Shown here: positions 33,021 through 43,499 of the stretch, piece by piece
Layout: every line of letters begins with the position of its first letter
Position numbering within the stretch: the first letter of the stretch is position 1
Assembly: GCF_019649055.1 (NCBI RefSeq)
Contig: NW_026570306.1
Coordinates: forward strand, 434,001 to 498,000
Direction: 5' to 3'
Source of the DNA: Paramacrobiotus metropolitanus
Lineage: Eukaryota > Tardigrada > Eutardigrada > Parachela > Macrobiotidae
DNA length: 64,000 nt
Notes under the pieces: generated by a model
What the model saw: only the letters and a program-made list of their open reading frames with translations
The model's database searches: none
What the model was told of the DNA's origin: nothing
Program-made: the position numbers and the translations under genes

Positions 33021-33024
33021 CTTG

Positions 33025-33768
33025 CCAGGGAACATAGGGGTCCTCCCCCTTCAGAAAAATCTCATTTTTTGCACAAAGGTAGTAAACATATGTAGGACAT
33101 TTAAAAAAATATTTTCAGCTGCTGTAATCAAGGTAGGCGTGGTCAAACGCAATTTAAAGTTGTTAAATCCGCCATATCTTCACATATGCTAATATTATAT
33201 ACAGAGTATTAGGTTTTTTCTCCGTTACTTCTCCGTTTTCATGAGTGACAGTGTGACACCACCGTTTAGTTTTTTTGTACACGATAGACACTTTGAGGTC
33301 GTGATAATTTATAGTTGCTCAAACAAAATTCAATAGAAAAACTGATGATAAAGGAATATATTTATGACCATTCTAGTAAAGAACATTTTCATGCAGATAC
33401 TCGTGTATAAAAGATAGAATACAGATACTCATGCTGCTCTGCAGCACTGCAGCAAAGTACAGGACAGGAGTACAGTACTGGAGTGAAATGCTTGATGTGT
33501 GGTTTTCGATGCGGTTTTCTTGACCACAGCAGGTGAACTCGCAGCCTTAAGCCATACTTCACTTATGAAATCAAAGAATTAACTGACAAAAAATCGATTT
33601 ATTTTCATATATGCAGTGCTTACCAACTTAACAATTTTAATTACGTTTGACCACGCCTACCTTGATTACAGCAGCTGAAAATATTTTTTTAAATGTCCTA
33701 CATATGTTTACTACCTTTGTGCAAAAAATGAGATTTTTCTGAAGTGGGAGGACCCCTATTTTCCCTGG
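33025..33768. mobile_element. MITE with about 145-bp terminal inverted repeats
   Basis: The left end CCAGGGAACATAGGGGTCCT and the right end (reverse complement) CCAGGGAAAATAGGGGTCCT start inverted repeats extending to about 33168 and from about 33625. They share TTGCACAAAGGTAGTAAACA and CAAGGTAGGCGTGGTCAAAC. No ORF spans the 450-bp interior. A clear target duplication is not visible, so the boundaries may be off by a few bases. Confidence 0.85.
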
Positions 33769-33769
33769 T

Positions 33770-34840
33770 TAGATTGAAAGCTTTAACAAAAAATAATGAC
33801 TAAATTGCGCCTACAGACTTTGAACCAGGATAGATGCTTACCCGTAAAAGTTGTCGAATGGTCGGATACCGAGAGCGAGGTGGCATACGAAAAGGTCAAC
33901 TAGGCCAGCAATATGTGCCAGCGTCAGTACAACCCCAGCTCCAATATTAAATCCAACTATGACAGATAGGTACATACATTTTCTTTGGCTTTAGATTGTG
34001 AGACGAAGTAGTGAAGATGTACTTATCGATTTATAAGTAAATGACTGTGACCTGATTGCGAACGCGTACGGCGCTGCGGAATGCAGGAAGCATGTAGGAA
34101 TCAGGATGGATGCAGACAGCATGTCGCCGATTAAACTTTGATATCGATAGCAGGCAAAATTGTCGCATAAATATTTAAGTACTGTAATGGAAAAATTGAT
34201 AATATGCTCTTGACCTGCTCACGTAAAAATACTTTGATAGTGAGTAGTAGATGTAAGGGGCAGGTTGTGAGTGAGTACAATACTACGAATTGTAAAGACT
34301 AAAGGGTAACGGAGAACGCATCATCACGGTAACGCGTCTTTGGAAGCGGCCATGCAGATTCCATGGAAACGGCATCACTCATAAAACTGATCGACAAACG
34401 CTATTATTTTTACTATGGAGTACTGTATAATGGACTGAATCCAGGAAAGCGAGCGAAACAAAGCTGAGAGACGATACCCAGCTCAACGTACTTATTTAAT
34501 TGATCCCTTTAAATGGATGACTGCAGAACCATTGTTCTTCGAAACGTTTTTAATTTACTGTTTATGTACATACCGTACTACATAGCACATTTCTCTGTTA
34601 GGATAATAATAATTTTAGTGCATGACAATAAAAAATTTTTAGACGTACGTGCATATGCAAAGTACAAGTACAATACAGATACATAGTACGACAGAATACA
34701 GAATACATACACAAGTACCACACAGAATACATACACAAGTACCACAGAATTGTCAAGTAACGCGTAAGTATAAATGATTCTGTACTACTTAAATTTTTTA
34801 ATTCTTTTTATAGTCAATATAGCGCTATAGTGTCTTGCCC
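33770..34840. other. No supported gene
   Basis: Contains a 26-bp tandem duplication near 34685-34745 (ACAGAATACATACACAAGTA twice) and GTAC-rich words. No coding sequence is supported. Confidence 0.4.
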
Positions 34841-34991
34841 ACAAAATAGCGAGCCCCGCATAGAGCTTCTGATGAATCCGATGTTACTCGAATCTAAAGA
34901 TTCTGATAGCGCTCATAAAGAGAAAGACTCGTGCACAATTATTACTGCTGCGCTGTTCGGTTATTAAAACAGCATCGGATTTCGGGACAAA

Positions 34992-35060
34992 GGTTTCCGC
35001 TTCGAGCAGGCACCAAAACTGCCATAGCGGGTGGTTTTGGGGCTGCTTAATGCGGAATCC
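34992..35060. repeat. Hairpin module, copy 4 of 9
   Basis: The inner arms are CCAAAACTGCC and GGGTGGTTTTGG, paired throughout by Watson-Crick or G-T pairs and without the bulged C seen in other copies. Confidence 0.8.
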
Positions 35061-35329
35061 AGTGGTCACAATCGCTGGAAAGTGCTGTATCGTTGATACA
35101 GTGCACAAAATTGCTGACAACGTTGCTAAAATATTGTAATGATGCTAATTGGGATGCTTACCAACCGTACAGTTTTGCGGACGTTCGTTGGTTCTAACAA
35201 TCGCTTGATCACGAGCTACGGACTTTCAACTGAAAATTGGGCTGAAAATTTGATCTACAAGTGAAGCCAATACGACCAACTGTAAAACACGGTGCCAAAT
35301 TTGAAGAATGCCGGTTTCTTAAACTCGAG

Positions 35330-35543
35330 TTTTTTTCCAAAGTAAACGCACTGTGAGTACTGGGCACCAGATTCTAACAATATTTTCTCTCGCTAATTCA
35401 AGAAACAAGCTCTTTAACGAAATTCCGCTGAACCGTTTATGTTGGTGCAATGAAACGGATCGGCGGGAAATTCATTTTGCCCAAAAACGCTCATGGTTCA
35501 CGATATATTTGAATCCAGAAGAAGATCCAGATGTTGAAATATG
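35330..35543 (+). pseudogene. Unrecognised ORF fragment, paralogue of 48.6 kb
   Basis: DNA around 35290-35400 aligns with 48570-48670 (GCCGGTTTCTTAAACTCGA versus ACCGGTTTTTAAGCTCGA). EYWAPDS here matches EYWTPQS there. The frame 35353-35541 continues with FNEIPLNRLCWCNETDRRE and NPEEDPDVEI. It directly precedes P-loop copy 2. Confidence 0.35.
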
Positions 35544-36890
35544 ACAGTTCGTAACATACGAGTCAGCGACCTTTTCAGTTAATCAGACTGTTTTGTTCTC
35601 TTTACAAAACGACGCAAGAGGTCAACTTTTACTAACACCCAGCTTTCTGCCTTTGTGTACGAACTCACAGACGTTTGGATTCAGCATTAGAAGCCTACTG
35701 CCGTCTGTTATCTAACATTTGCGTAAATATCACGGCAAAACTTCCGGATGGTCTTAAATGATTATAGCACCAACGGCGATCTGCACAAAAAGCATGAAAT
35801 ACTGGGACATACTCGTAAATGCTACAAATACAAGCCAGTATTGCCGAGCACGTTTACTGAGCACATTGATGTTATCTTTCGAAATGTTATTGCTGGCACT
35901 GGGAATACTGCGGAAAGGTTGTTGTTTTTCCGGTGGAAGCGGTTAAAGATTTGGCTACAGAAAAGCTAATGCTGCGTAAACGGACGTTTGACGACGTAAA
36001 AGAACAGTGTGGGAAAATACGCGGGGCGCTCAGGTACTCCAGAACGATTTTGCTGCTCAAGCTGGAATGCGAATTTACCGCAGCGAATATATTGAACTCT
36101 TTCGTTTCTTTCTTTCCTCGCTAATCGGTATGCTTTTTCTGGCAGTTAACCGAGAGAAAAAGTAGAGTTTAAAAGAGCTCAGCAAACTTACTCTTCATAG
36201 TGATGAGGGGTTAACGTGCACCATTACCCCGGCACTTGCCGCGAACTCGTGGCTTGGTTATCATCCAGACGGAACGAACTTTGGGAATAGGGTGTCTCAG
36301 TTTTTGTTAGTGGTGAGGTTTTGTGGCACTATAATCACAGTCGGGAAAACGTGTGGGAAAATCCCTGGAATTACCTTCGGACTTCCGGCACGGGGAAAAA
36401 CCACTGCCGCCTATTGTTGCGCCCTGAACTGGATCCAGCAACGTCATGTGGACGTGGGCTGGTTAACGATTCGAGAAGCGGAAACTCGTTTTACAGTAAT
36501 CGGAACAAAAACCAAGACACCTTTTTCCCGAAATTGATATCGGCAGGACGATACCCAAGCTCGAAGTCCAAAGAACGGAGACTAATTTCTCATAATGACT
36601 ATGCCCCTCACAGCTGACGAGATTCCTGGATAGATTGCTATGAAAGCTGTGAGAATCCAAGGCGAAAATTCGTTCTATTTGTCGATGGCATTGCCAACAA
36701 AACCAGACTCAATAATAATCCAACCGGAAATCTAGCGAAAGATTTTACTGACGCCTGTAAAATTTCCTTGAGGTGGCGGGACAAGAATCATGCAGTTCGC
36801 CTACTTTTCATCGTGACATCAGTGAGCCGAGCAAACTGGCAAACGATAAACGTGACAGATGACAGAAAAAATATGGCACCGCGCCTATTC
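35540..36890 (+). pseudogene. P-loop NTPase pseudogene, copy 2
   Basis: Homologous to 28320-29620 but less interrupted around the nucleotide-binding site. Walker A is intact as TFGLPARGKTTAAYCC (about 36388-36420), followed by VDVGWLTIREAET. After frameshifts, RKFVLFVDGIANKTR (about 36667) resembles Walker B, and RLLFIVTSV (about 36799) may be a sensor strand. The last open piece ends in TAG near 36894. GLPARGKT is also the invariant P-loop of 6-phosphofructo-2-kinases; packaging-type ATPases are an alternative. It is disrupted and probably non-functional. Confidence 0.5.
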
Positions 36891-36894
36891 TGGT

Positions 36895-37560
36895 AGAAAC
36901 ATGCGTGTACGTAAGAATTTTTTGTGGAATCTTAGCAGTACCTTGATTTTGTGCCTAAATACGGGTGCAGTAGTGCGAGTGCAGTGCTCAGCTTTAAGCA
37001 TAACGCGCGAATGCAATGCTGATTTGCATTGGTTCCATTTGTGTAATTGTTTATTCTTATTGAGCTTCTTAACGAAATGACAGTTGATTTCGATATATTT
37101 TAAATTTACCTGATTTTGGTTATTGTAAGAAGTTAGGAACTGCTTGTACATGTGCCATGTGGAGGTGATTTCTGTTTCTAAATCTTGTTACGGATTCAGA
37201 ACTCGTGCGATAGCGTATGGTCTGCTGTTAATGATACGGTGAAAGACAAGATGGTACCAAAAAAACACAGTTAAATATAGTAAATGTCTCGAATCTCGAT
37301 ATTGCTATTAAAAAAGAACTATTTAAATACGTATTTCGACATTCCACTTCACGCAGCAGCACATGCCGAAAGTCGCCATATCGTGTAATGTGCGTAAGCG
37401 AAATATTCCATTGGAAATTTCAACCAACAAACTCGAGCTTGGATCGAAAGCGGCCCGTCAGCGACTGAACTCATACGTTGGAGAGTGAGGCAAGGCTTCC
37501 TCGGTGAAATACAATCTGAATTACAGACCATCGTTTCGGCAAGCGTTTCGGCAAGCCCAG
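36895..37560. other. Leader region of the SGNH ORF; no gene assigned
   Basis: Short frames only. Around 37400-37560 two frames look weakly protein-like and may be the lost N-terminal part of the following ORF, where the nucleophile block would be expected. No GDS motif can be read. Confidence 0.3.
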
Positions 37561-37561
37561 A

Positions 37562-38077
37562 ATGCCACACACAGACCGCGAAGTCCGTGACTGCGTAGTC
37601 TTATGGGTCGGAACTAACAGCATAATGAACTGGTCTAACCAGTACCGCTATTATCCTAAAGCATACGCAGATGGAGAACTATGGGGTGACAAAATTCAAT
37701 GTTGGTACACGGCGTACAACGGCTGGATTCGGTATAACTATCATAACACAAAATCGGTTGTACTAGTTGGCACGTACAAACAGCGCACAAAAGCGCTCAA
37801 GGCAAAGCAAGAATACATCGACCTACAAGATTACCTCGTTGAATCGTTCAACGGAATGCTGAAGGACATTGCTAAAAACACCACCAGCATGCCAGTCGAA
37901 TATTGTGAGATGGCTGAATACTTTCCACCTGGAGAAACTATGACGAACGATGGCTTGCATCTCGATTATTATAATCCTATGATACCTCACACAAACTGGT
38001 TAGATGAATTCAGTAATATTTATAACCAGAACCCTGGTGATCTCATGTTACGCAATACTCCGTATTGCGTAACATGA
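37562..38077 (+). CDS. SGNH/GDSL-hydrolase-like ORF, N- and C-terminally truncated (171 codons)
   Basis: VVLWVGTNS (residues 12-20) resembles block III of SGNH hydrolases, which contributes an oxyanion-hole Asn. TNDGLHLDYYNP (residues 128-139) resembles block V with the catalytic Asp (D130) and His (H133). The block I GDS serine is absent, so the ORF is an N-terminal truncation or starts in an unseen exon. The reading frame runs into a perfect 25-bp inverted repeat, so its last six residues are encoded by the right arm. A decayed relative (PVEYCEMAEYFP) occurs at 50.6 kb. SGNH domains are known in ORF1 proteins of some non-LTR retroelements and in esterases. Confidence 0.55.
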   Translation: MPHTDREVRDCVVLWVGTNSIMNWSNQYRYYPKAYADGELWGDKIQCWYTAYNGWIRYNYHNTKSVVLVGTYKQRTKALKAKQEYIDLQDYLVESFNGMLKDIAKNTTSMPVEYCEMAEYFPPGETMTNDGLHLDYYNPMIPHTNWLDEFSNIYNQNPGDLMLRNTPYCVT

Positions 38078-38086
38078 GATCACCAG
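38034..38086. repeat. Near-perfect hairpin, 25-bp arms, 3-nt loop
   Basis: The arms (38034-38058 and 38062-38086) are exact reverse complements around TCC. The left arm is coding sequence of the SGNH-like ORF. The right arm mirrors it and contains the stop codon. Confidence 0.95.
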
Positions 38087-38089
38087 TGC

Positions 38090-39050
38090 TAAGTGCTCTC
38101 TTGCTATACGCGATGCGAAGTGGTTGTAACATAACCGAATTCTATAGCATTTCCTAGCCGGTTAACTTCCGATTCTAAATTCTTTTCAAAATTGCTACAT
38201 TACTTTCATCAATTCTAACAATTCTCAACTCAACGAGGCCGTAGGCCGAGGTTGAGCTTGTACTTACAATAACCACCTATTATTGTATTTGCTAACCTAA
38301 GTTTCCCCAACTGTGACATTATCTACCGGCATAAGATTATTTTGTTATCCATTAACATAGAAGATTACCGATAATTTGCTGATGATTTACCTACAATGTA
38401 TCCTCTCTTATGTATTTCTGCGATATACAAAAAAATTATACCTGCGCAAAACCCGACTTATAATCCAGTTATAAAGTGTCCACGCAACTTCTACAGGTGT
38501 TATTTATTTTTAAACATTATAATGAACTTTTCAGAATAAAGCCAAATCCTTCATCTGTCCAGTACTTTGCCTCGCGCGAATGCGCGAGGCTAACTCATTA
38601 TTTTTTATTACTGCTGTCCAGAAATGTGGAAACCGACTTAGTGAACGGTGAATGACTGTTAATTTGTTTATGACCAACGAGCATACGAACGACCATGGCG
38701 GCTAACGGAGAACCACTCGTTAACAAAGAAACCTACAGGCTTGTGTACATGTCTGTGACCACGACTGCCCCTTAATATCACACTACCGGTTTGCAAGAGC
38801 TCACTCATCAACCAGCGAACAATAGATCATGGAATAACGGGGCACCAGAACAAATCAGCCATCTTAGAAACGTATTACAGTACATACAAAGCATAATTAT
38901 TTCAACGTGTGGCCACTGTAGTCCTCCAGCATAGCGGTCGGATATATTCAGTAAAACAAACTCAACACTTGTCAGATGCCAGATGGTCAAACTGCAGTAC
39001 TCTACTCAAAGTGATCTCGCCATACCTGAACAGAGAGTGTGGTTTTATCC
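38090..39050. other. No supported gene; possible inverted LTR-like segment
   Basis: Around 38450-38600 the words CCCGACTTATAA and CCAGTACTT...CTCGCGC..GCGCGAGGC resemble, in inverse orientation, sequence at 20.82-20.99 kb within the Gypsy LTR fragment. This may be a solo LTR remnant; the boundaries are not visible. Confidence 0.3.
38569..38590. repeat. Short hairpin GCCTCGCGC/GCGCGAGGC
   Basis: 9-bp arms with a 4-nt loop. Related sequences lie at about 20820 (inverted) and 40055 (GCCGAGCGCGAATGCGCGAGG). Confidence 0.85.
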
Positions 39051-39061
39051 CGTGATCCTTG

Positions 39062-39470
39062 CCTCCTTGGGTATCCTGCCATTTCGGCCGCATGACATTT
39101 TGGCCGCATGACACTTCGGCCGCCTGACATTTCGGCCACCTGATATTTTTTGTTTTTCTTAGGTTTCCAAGGTTTTCTTAGGCTTTCTTAGGATTCTTAG
39201 GCTATTCTTAAGTTTTCTCTTAGGTTTTCTTAGGTCTATTAGGTTTTTTTTGTTTTTTTTTTAGGTTTCTTAGGTTTCTTAAATTTCTTCAGGTTTTTGG
39301 TTTTCTTAAGCCTTCGTAGATTTTTGTTGTTTTTTTAGATTTTCTTAGGTTTTCTTACATTCTTTGGTTTCTTAGGTTTTCTTACGCCCGAACTGAACAG
39401 GCGGCCGAATTGTTATGCGGCCGAAATGTCATGCGGCCGAAATGTCGGGCGGCCGAAGTGTCAGGGAGCC
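39062..39470. mobile_element. 409-bp TIR element with arrayed ends, TSD GATCCTTG
   Basis: Each end consists of 3-4 tandem 15-18-bp units of the type CGGCCGCATGACATTT (left) and the reverse complement (right). The middle is a TTCTTAGG-type simple repeat. GATCCTTG occurs exactly at 39054-39061 and 39471-39478, an 8-bp target duplication as in hAT-type transposition. No ORF is present, so the element is non-autonomous. Confidence 0.8.
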
Positions 39471-39520
39471 GATCCTTGATGAGGGGTGGGACAAAACGCC
39501 TACGTCAAAGCTGTAACACG

Positions 39521-39592
39521 ACCGGTTAGCGCAGTAGGGCATTGGCAGTCCATCATTTCAAATTTTCACGCACGTAGTCCGAATGTGTCGTG
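39521..39592 (+). pseudogene. tRNA-like relic (A-box only)
   Basis: TAGCGCAGTAGG at 39527-39538 fits the RNA polymerase III A-box/tRNA D-arm exactly, inside GGTTAGCGCAGTAGG, which is typical of elongator tRNA-Met genes. The expected B-box/T-arm is not intact (GTCCGAATG near 39581), and no acceptor stem closes. It may be a tRNA-derived SINE head or a decayed tRNA gene. Confidence 0.35.
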
Positions 39593-39599
39593 AAAGGTT

Positions 39600-40165
39600 T
39601 GTGGAGTACATATTATAAACCGAAGGTAAAGTAAGTACTGGCTACATAGTACGTATTAATAACTGATGCCCTGACCACAACTGCCGCGATGGCGACCGCG
39701 TTTGGTGCCGTAATCTCTGCTGTAATGAGCCAGAATCCCATGATGAACGTTTGGTAGCTTTTATTCCAACAGGCAACAGCCAAAAATTGTCTCATAAAAA
39801 TTTGCTAGCAAACATTAAAATTTGTGCTACGGTAGGCGTTTTGCTTGTGTGCGTGCCACGCGTAGTGACAAGTTTCGTGCGTCTTGTATTTTGCTTAGCA
39901 ACTGCTGGATAAAACGGTTCGAAAACCGTTAGCTTTGTAATGTGTTAAGAAATCAACGAGCATTCCGTGACTACAGAATGGAGCCTATTAATACTAATAA
40001 TGTTTGAGAAAGCACGGGGTAAACGTCTCCATGACCTTTCCAATATTTACGTGCCGAGCGCGAATGCGCGAGGTGCTGCAATAAGCCTTCGTCAAAGAGC
40101 ATCAAATTTGTCTGACGCCACGAAGAGCGTACGTCACGCTTTTTGAATTCCACAAACCCAGTACC
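39600..40165. repeat. Interspersed hairpin repeat, copy E upstream part
   Basis: Contains CGCGATGGCGACCGCGT (39693), similar to CGCGCTGGCGACCGCGT at 27.89 kb, and the box CTTAGCAACTGC at 39894-39905. The hairpin of this copy is probably the one at 42407, displaced by the 1286-bp element inserted at 40173. Confidence 0.5.
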
Positions 40166-40172
40166 ATTACCC

Positions 40173-41458
40173 TAAGGAGGACAAATCCACGGGCGCGAGC
40201 CCGTGGATAGGATTTGGAAAGGAAATTGCCATGGAATTCCATGGAATCCGTGGATTTACGGAAACCCAAATGGATTTCCGTAAATCCAAGGATTTCATTG
40301 TTTTCGTTGGAATAGCATTAAATGGCTATCTATTTACATAACTATTAATAAAACACCATTTCTACTATCGTCAGCTGCTTAATTACTGCGCATTCATCCC
40401 TTGAAAATCCGTTCAAGCCGCGAAACAGAGTAGAGGGACACAGAACTATCTGCCTTTCATAAACAAAGACATTAATATGAAACTTTTCAGACTATTAGAA
40501 ATTGGCCCCCTAACATCGGGGTGCGTGAGTGGGCATTTGCCCCCAAGGAGCTGTAATGGTTTGGTGACTTTGGTCTCATTGATTTCACTATCCTTCATCC
40601 GTTCTGGTACTTTAGTTTGTACTTTTACTTCGATACTTATTAAAGGTTTAGAAATTTAGAGTATTGTACAGATACCGCCGGTCTACACTCTACAATATCG
40701 TGCAGATACAGTACTGTATAGTACAGATTCGGCAATAGCTGCCTAGTGAACGCGGTCATTGGGTATCTCGCAGCACGCTTCATCTTGTTCAAGAGGACAA
40801 TGCAACGAAATTATCTTTTTTAAAAAATACCAGTATTGTTGTCTGTCACATAGATCAAGATCAGTTCCACAAAAATTACCTATTCCACAAAAAAGAAGTA
40901 AACGAAAAGGGGTAGTTTTGGTGGCTACGATAAAACCATGTTTGAACTTGCTAACTTTGGATATGCATGTTTGTTTCCTGCTTAGTTTTAAAATGGCAAA
41001 ACAGTATTTATACCAACTTGCTTATACTACCAACTACCAAGTACCAGTACAGCAGTACAGTGTTGATGTAGTGCGGTTAAACGGACACTGGTAACTTATC
41101 GCTGATACTGTATGAGTCATGCTTAACTACCAATGTTGGAATATGACGTTTTTTGACATCTCTAGCGCGTTGTTTTCTTTACCAGGTAGCGCCAGAAAAG
41201 GAGCGGTCATTTTTTGAACAGAAAACATGGTAATTACCCATTGAAAAACACAAAAAAATTTCAGTTTTTAATTTTATGCCCGGCATTTCTGTGCGTTTGG
41301 AATTCCAAATACAGGGAATCTGGAATTCCAAGCAAAACTTGGAATTCCACGGATTTCCTATTTTCCGTTTTCCAAATCCGAGCCGCTCGCATGGAGCGCG
41401 GATTCGGAAACTGGATTCCATCCGTGGAATTCCATTTTCCGTGGACGGTCGTTCCTTA
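40173..41458. mobile_element. DNA element with structured inverted ends, TSD CATTACCC
   Basis: CATTACCC occurs exactly at 40165-40172 and 41459-41466. The element starts TAAGGAGGACAAATCCACGG and its right end, inverted, starts TAAGGAACGACCGTCCACGG. Both subterminal regions carry further inverted repeats: ATCCACGGGC/GCCCGTGGAT at 40185-40208, and TGGAATTCCACGGAT/ATCCGTGGAATTCCA at 41340-41434. The 8-bp duplication suggests hAT-like transposition. Frames inside (for example 40759-41094) show no recognisable transposase. A related end lies at 55226. Confidence 0.8.
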
Positions 41459-41466
41459 CATTACCC

Positions 41467-42406
41467 AGTGGTATTGGCGCTCGCGCTCGTGCAAAAATGT
41501 GGTTAACAACCACCGCTAGGCGCTAGTATATACAGTACTGTAGATATGTAATACAATGGCGTTGTGTTCTGTTCTAGAATCAGTACGCACAGTATTTGTA
41601 CGTACAGTACGTACATTAACCTCTCCGCAGTGATAAAAATTACTTATTGCAATAAAATTAAAACCAAAACTAAACCGATTTTCGACAACTATATTTTTTA
41701 TGTATATGAGTAAAGAAGTCTTCGAGTAAAATTACACTCGATAGACACTCTTAACCAAAGCGCTTAAATCAGTGCCAAAGTGGCCATCCCAGCTTGTCAG
41801 CAAAAAAGAGCAAATAAAAAACTCGATTTGCCTATTTTATTACCGGAAATTCTAGTATACAGAATGCTGCTGCATAAGCGATCACGCATTCGATTTCAAC
41901 ATTTAATTATGAATGATGCTTTTCTTATTGGCAGGGCCATTCCCCCGACAAAAGCAGTTTGCATTATAGTAAAGGTCACAGTCACATTTCAGTGATATCG
42001 GGAGCAAGTGTCGTCGAAGCTTGCCAATTTGTACAGCAATCGCTTGTAATTGATGCACGTATTTGGAAAATTGTAACACAAATTCAGATTCTGATGCAGT
42101 TAATTCATTTCCACCCTCAGATGCGTGGACCTCTGAAACTCGCATCCAGTTGTCAACAACCGCTCACAGGTTACGCTAGGCGCACTGCTGATATATTATA
42201 CCGGTACAGTTGTCACTGTTGTAATTGCATATGTTCTTAGGCATTTTCTATCGGTGAAAGCAGACATGATTTCGTAATTCTACAGGTTATTTTGAATCTG
42301 ACAGAATTATTCTGATTCTGGCAATGTGGCTTACGGATGATAATGCTATGTATGTAAATACACAAACTCACGAGCATGACGCATTTAAGAAGTGCACAGA
42401 GCAAAA
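41467..42406. other. Hairpin repeat, copy E central part
   Basis: GTAC-rich near 41530-41620. From about 41810, sequence matches copy C at 26.05 kb (ACCGGAAATTCTAG, TTTCAACATTTAATTATG). A plus-strand frame here (KKLDLPILLPEILVYRM) has a partial parallel in copy C (KKLDMPFLLPEIL), so a decayed ORF may be present. Confidence 0.4.
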
Positions 42407-42476
42407 GGCTTCCGTTTTGAGCAGACACCAAAACTGCCGTTAAAGACAGTTTTCGGGGCTGCCGAATGCGGAATCC
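42407..42476. repeat. Hairpin module, copy 5 of 9
   Basis: Close to the consensus: GGCTTCCGTTTTGAGCAG with CTGCCGAATGCGGAATCC outside, CCAAAACTG with CAGTTTTCGG inside. Confidence 0.85.
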
Positions 42477-42975
42477 AACGCATGTATATCGTAATGGCAC
42501 TGGTACTGTAATGATAGCAGTAACGACACAGAAACTGGGTACGAATTTCCAATGTTGCCTCAAGTGCAAATACTGCAATGTGCGATAGAATGCAAGCATG
42601 CTGTCGAATGCGCTGTTTCCGCAAATACAGTCGCTACGATGTACTAAAAAAACCGTACGATGCACCGAAGTCATGCATATCCCTAACGGTGACAGCGCAT
42701 CCCCTCACCGTATACAAATTCATGAACAGCAGGGTTGCGGCGACAGATTGCTAGTGATTTAGCAGTGAGACATACACGGCGGAACCAATGGAACTCTATC
42801 ATGCAGTGAAAAGGCCGCCCATTTAGGACTTGCCTTTTCTGGTTCTAAACGTCTCTTTAAGCGGGCGAGCATGTGTGCAAAGGTCAATCTATAGCAGTCG
42901 GCTTTAGAAACTTGGCCCCGCTTAAATACTTTCCCTAAATATTCTGAGCACAAGCAATTTCTGTTAAATCATTAC

Positions 42976-43167
42976 GTTCACACCACCAGCCGACCTTGGA
43001 ATGTGGTGTTCGTCGAAGGAACAAAAGCCTTTATCGATCTTGATAATGAACTGTGCGATAGAACTGAAGAACGCTGGAGCCTGATGACAATGGGCAGAAC
43101 AGCACGGCACATAGGGCCTTTCAGTAAAACAGCAGAATCTTACCAAACGCCATCAAAAATGCCTTGA
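42976..43167 (+). pseudogene. Unrecognised ORF fragment, paralogue of 26937-27140
   Basis: Reads VVFVEGTKAFIDLDNELCD, RTARHIGPFSKTAESY and stops (TGA) at 43165-43167. It extends past the stop of its paralogue. Both copies lie 0.3-0.6 kb downstream of a hairpin module, supporting a shared ancestral element. No start codon or family is recognised. Confidence 0.4.
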
Positions 43168-43375
43168 CAGCACAACTCCTAATCGACTAATTTCACCTAC
43201 CAAAACAGGCACTGACGTGCGCCGTCGGGAACTGTTTTAGCCAGATCAAGCTGTCATGCCTGTCGGTAGAAACTCATTGGGCTAATGTAGTGGTTGTGAG
43301 CGTAGGTGTGGTGCTTCTGTGCAAGGACGAAGAAGTGCTTAAGAAGAGAAATCTTGCCTATCTTGGCCAGCGGTT

Positions 43376-43401
43376 CTCCCGAAGCCGAAGCCGAAGCCGA
43401 T
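43376..43401. repeat. GAAGCC microsatellite
   Basis: Four tandem GAAGCC/GAAGCC-like hexamers, open in the + frame as Pro/Glu-Ala repeats. Confidence 0.85.
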
Positions 43402-43499
43402 ACGACTAACACCCGAATGTTAATTACTCGTGGAACTACGTTACGACGCGCTATGGATCAAATCCGATCCGCGAGTCTTGGGCATCGGTTAGGTGGATA

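Noticed and set aside
33025-33775. ATCCTTG before the MITE at 33.0 kb as a target duplication
   Set aside because: The right flank reads TTAGATTG, not a match.
28320-36890. P-loop pseudogenes as certain PFKFB (6-phosphofructo-2-kinase) copies
   Set aside because: GLPARGKT and a following LNWI match the enzyme, but the rest can be matched only loosely across several frameshifts. Kept as one of several possibilities.
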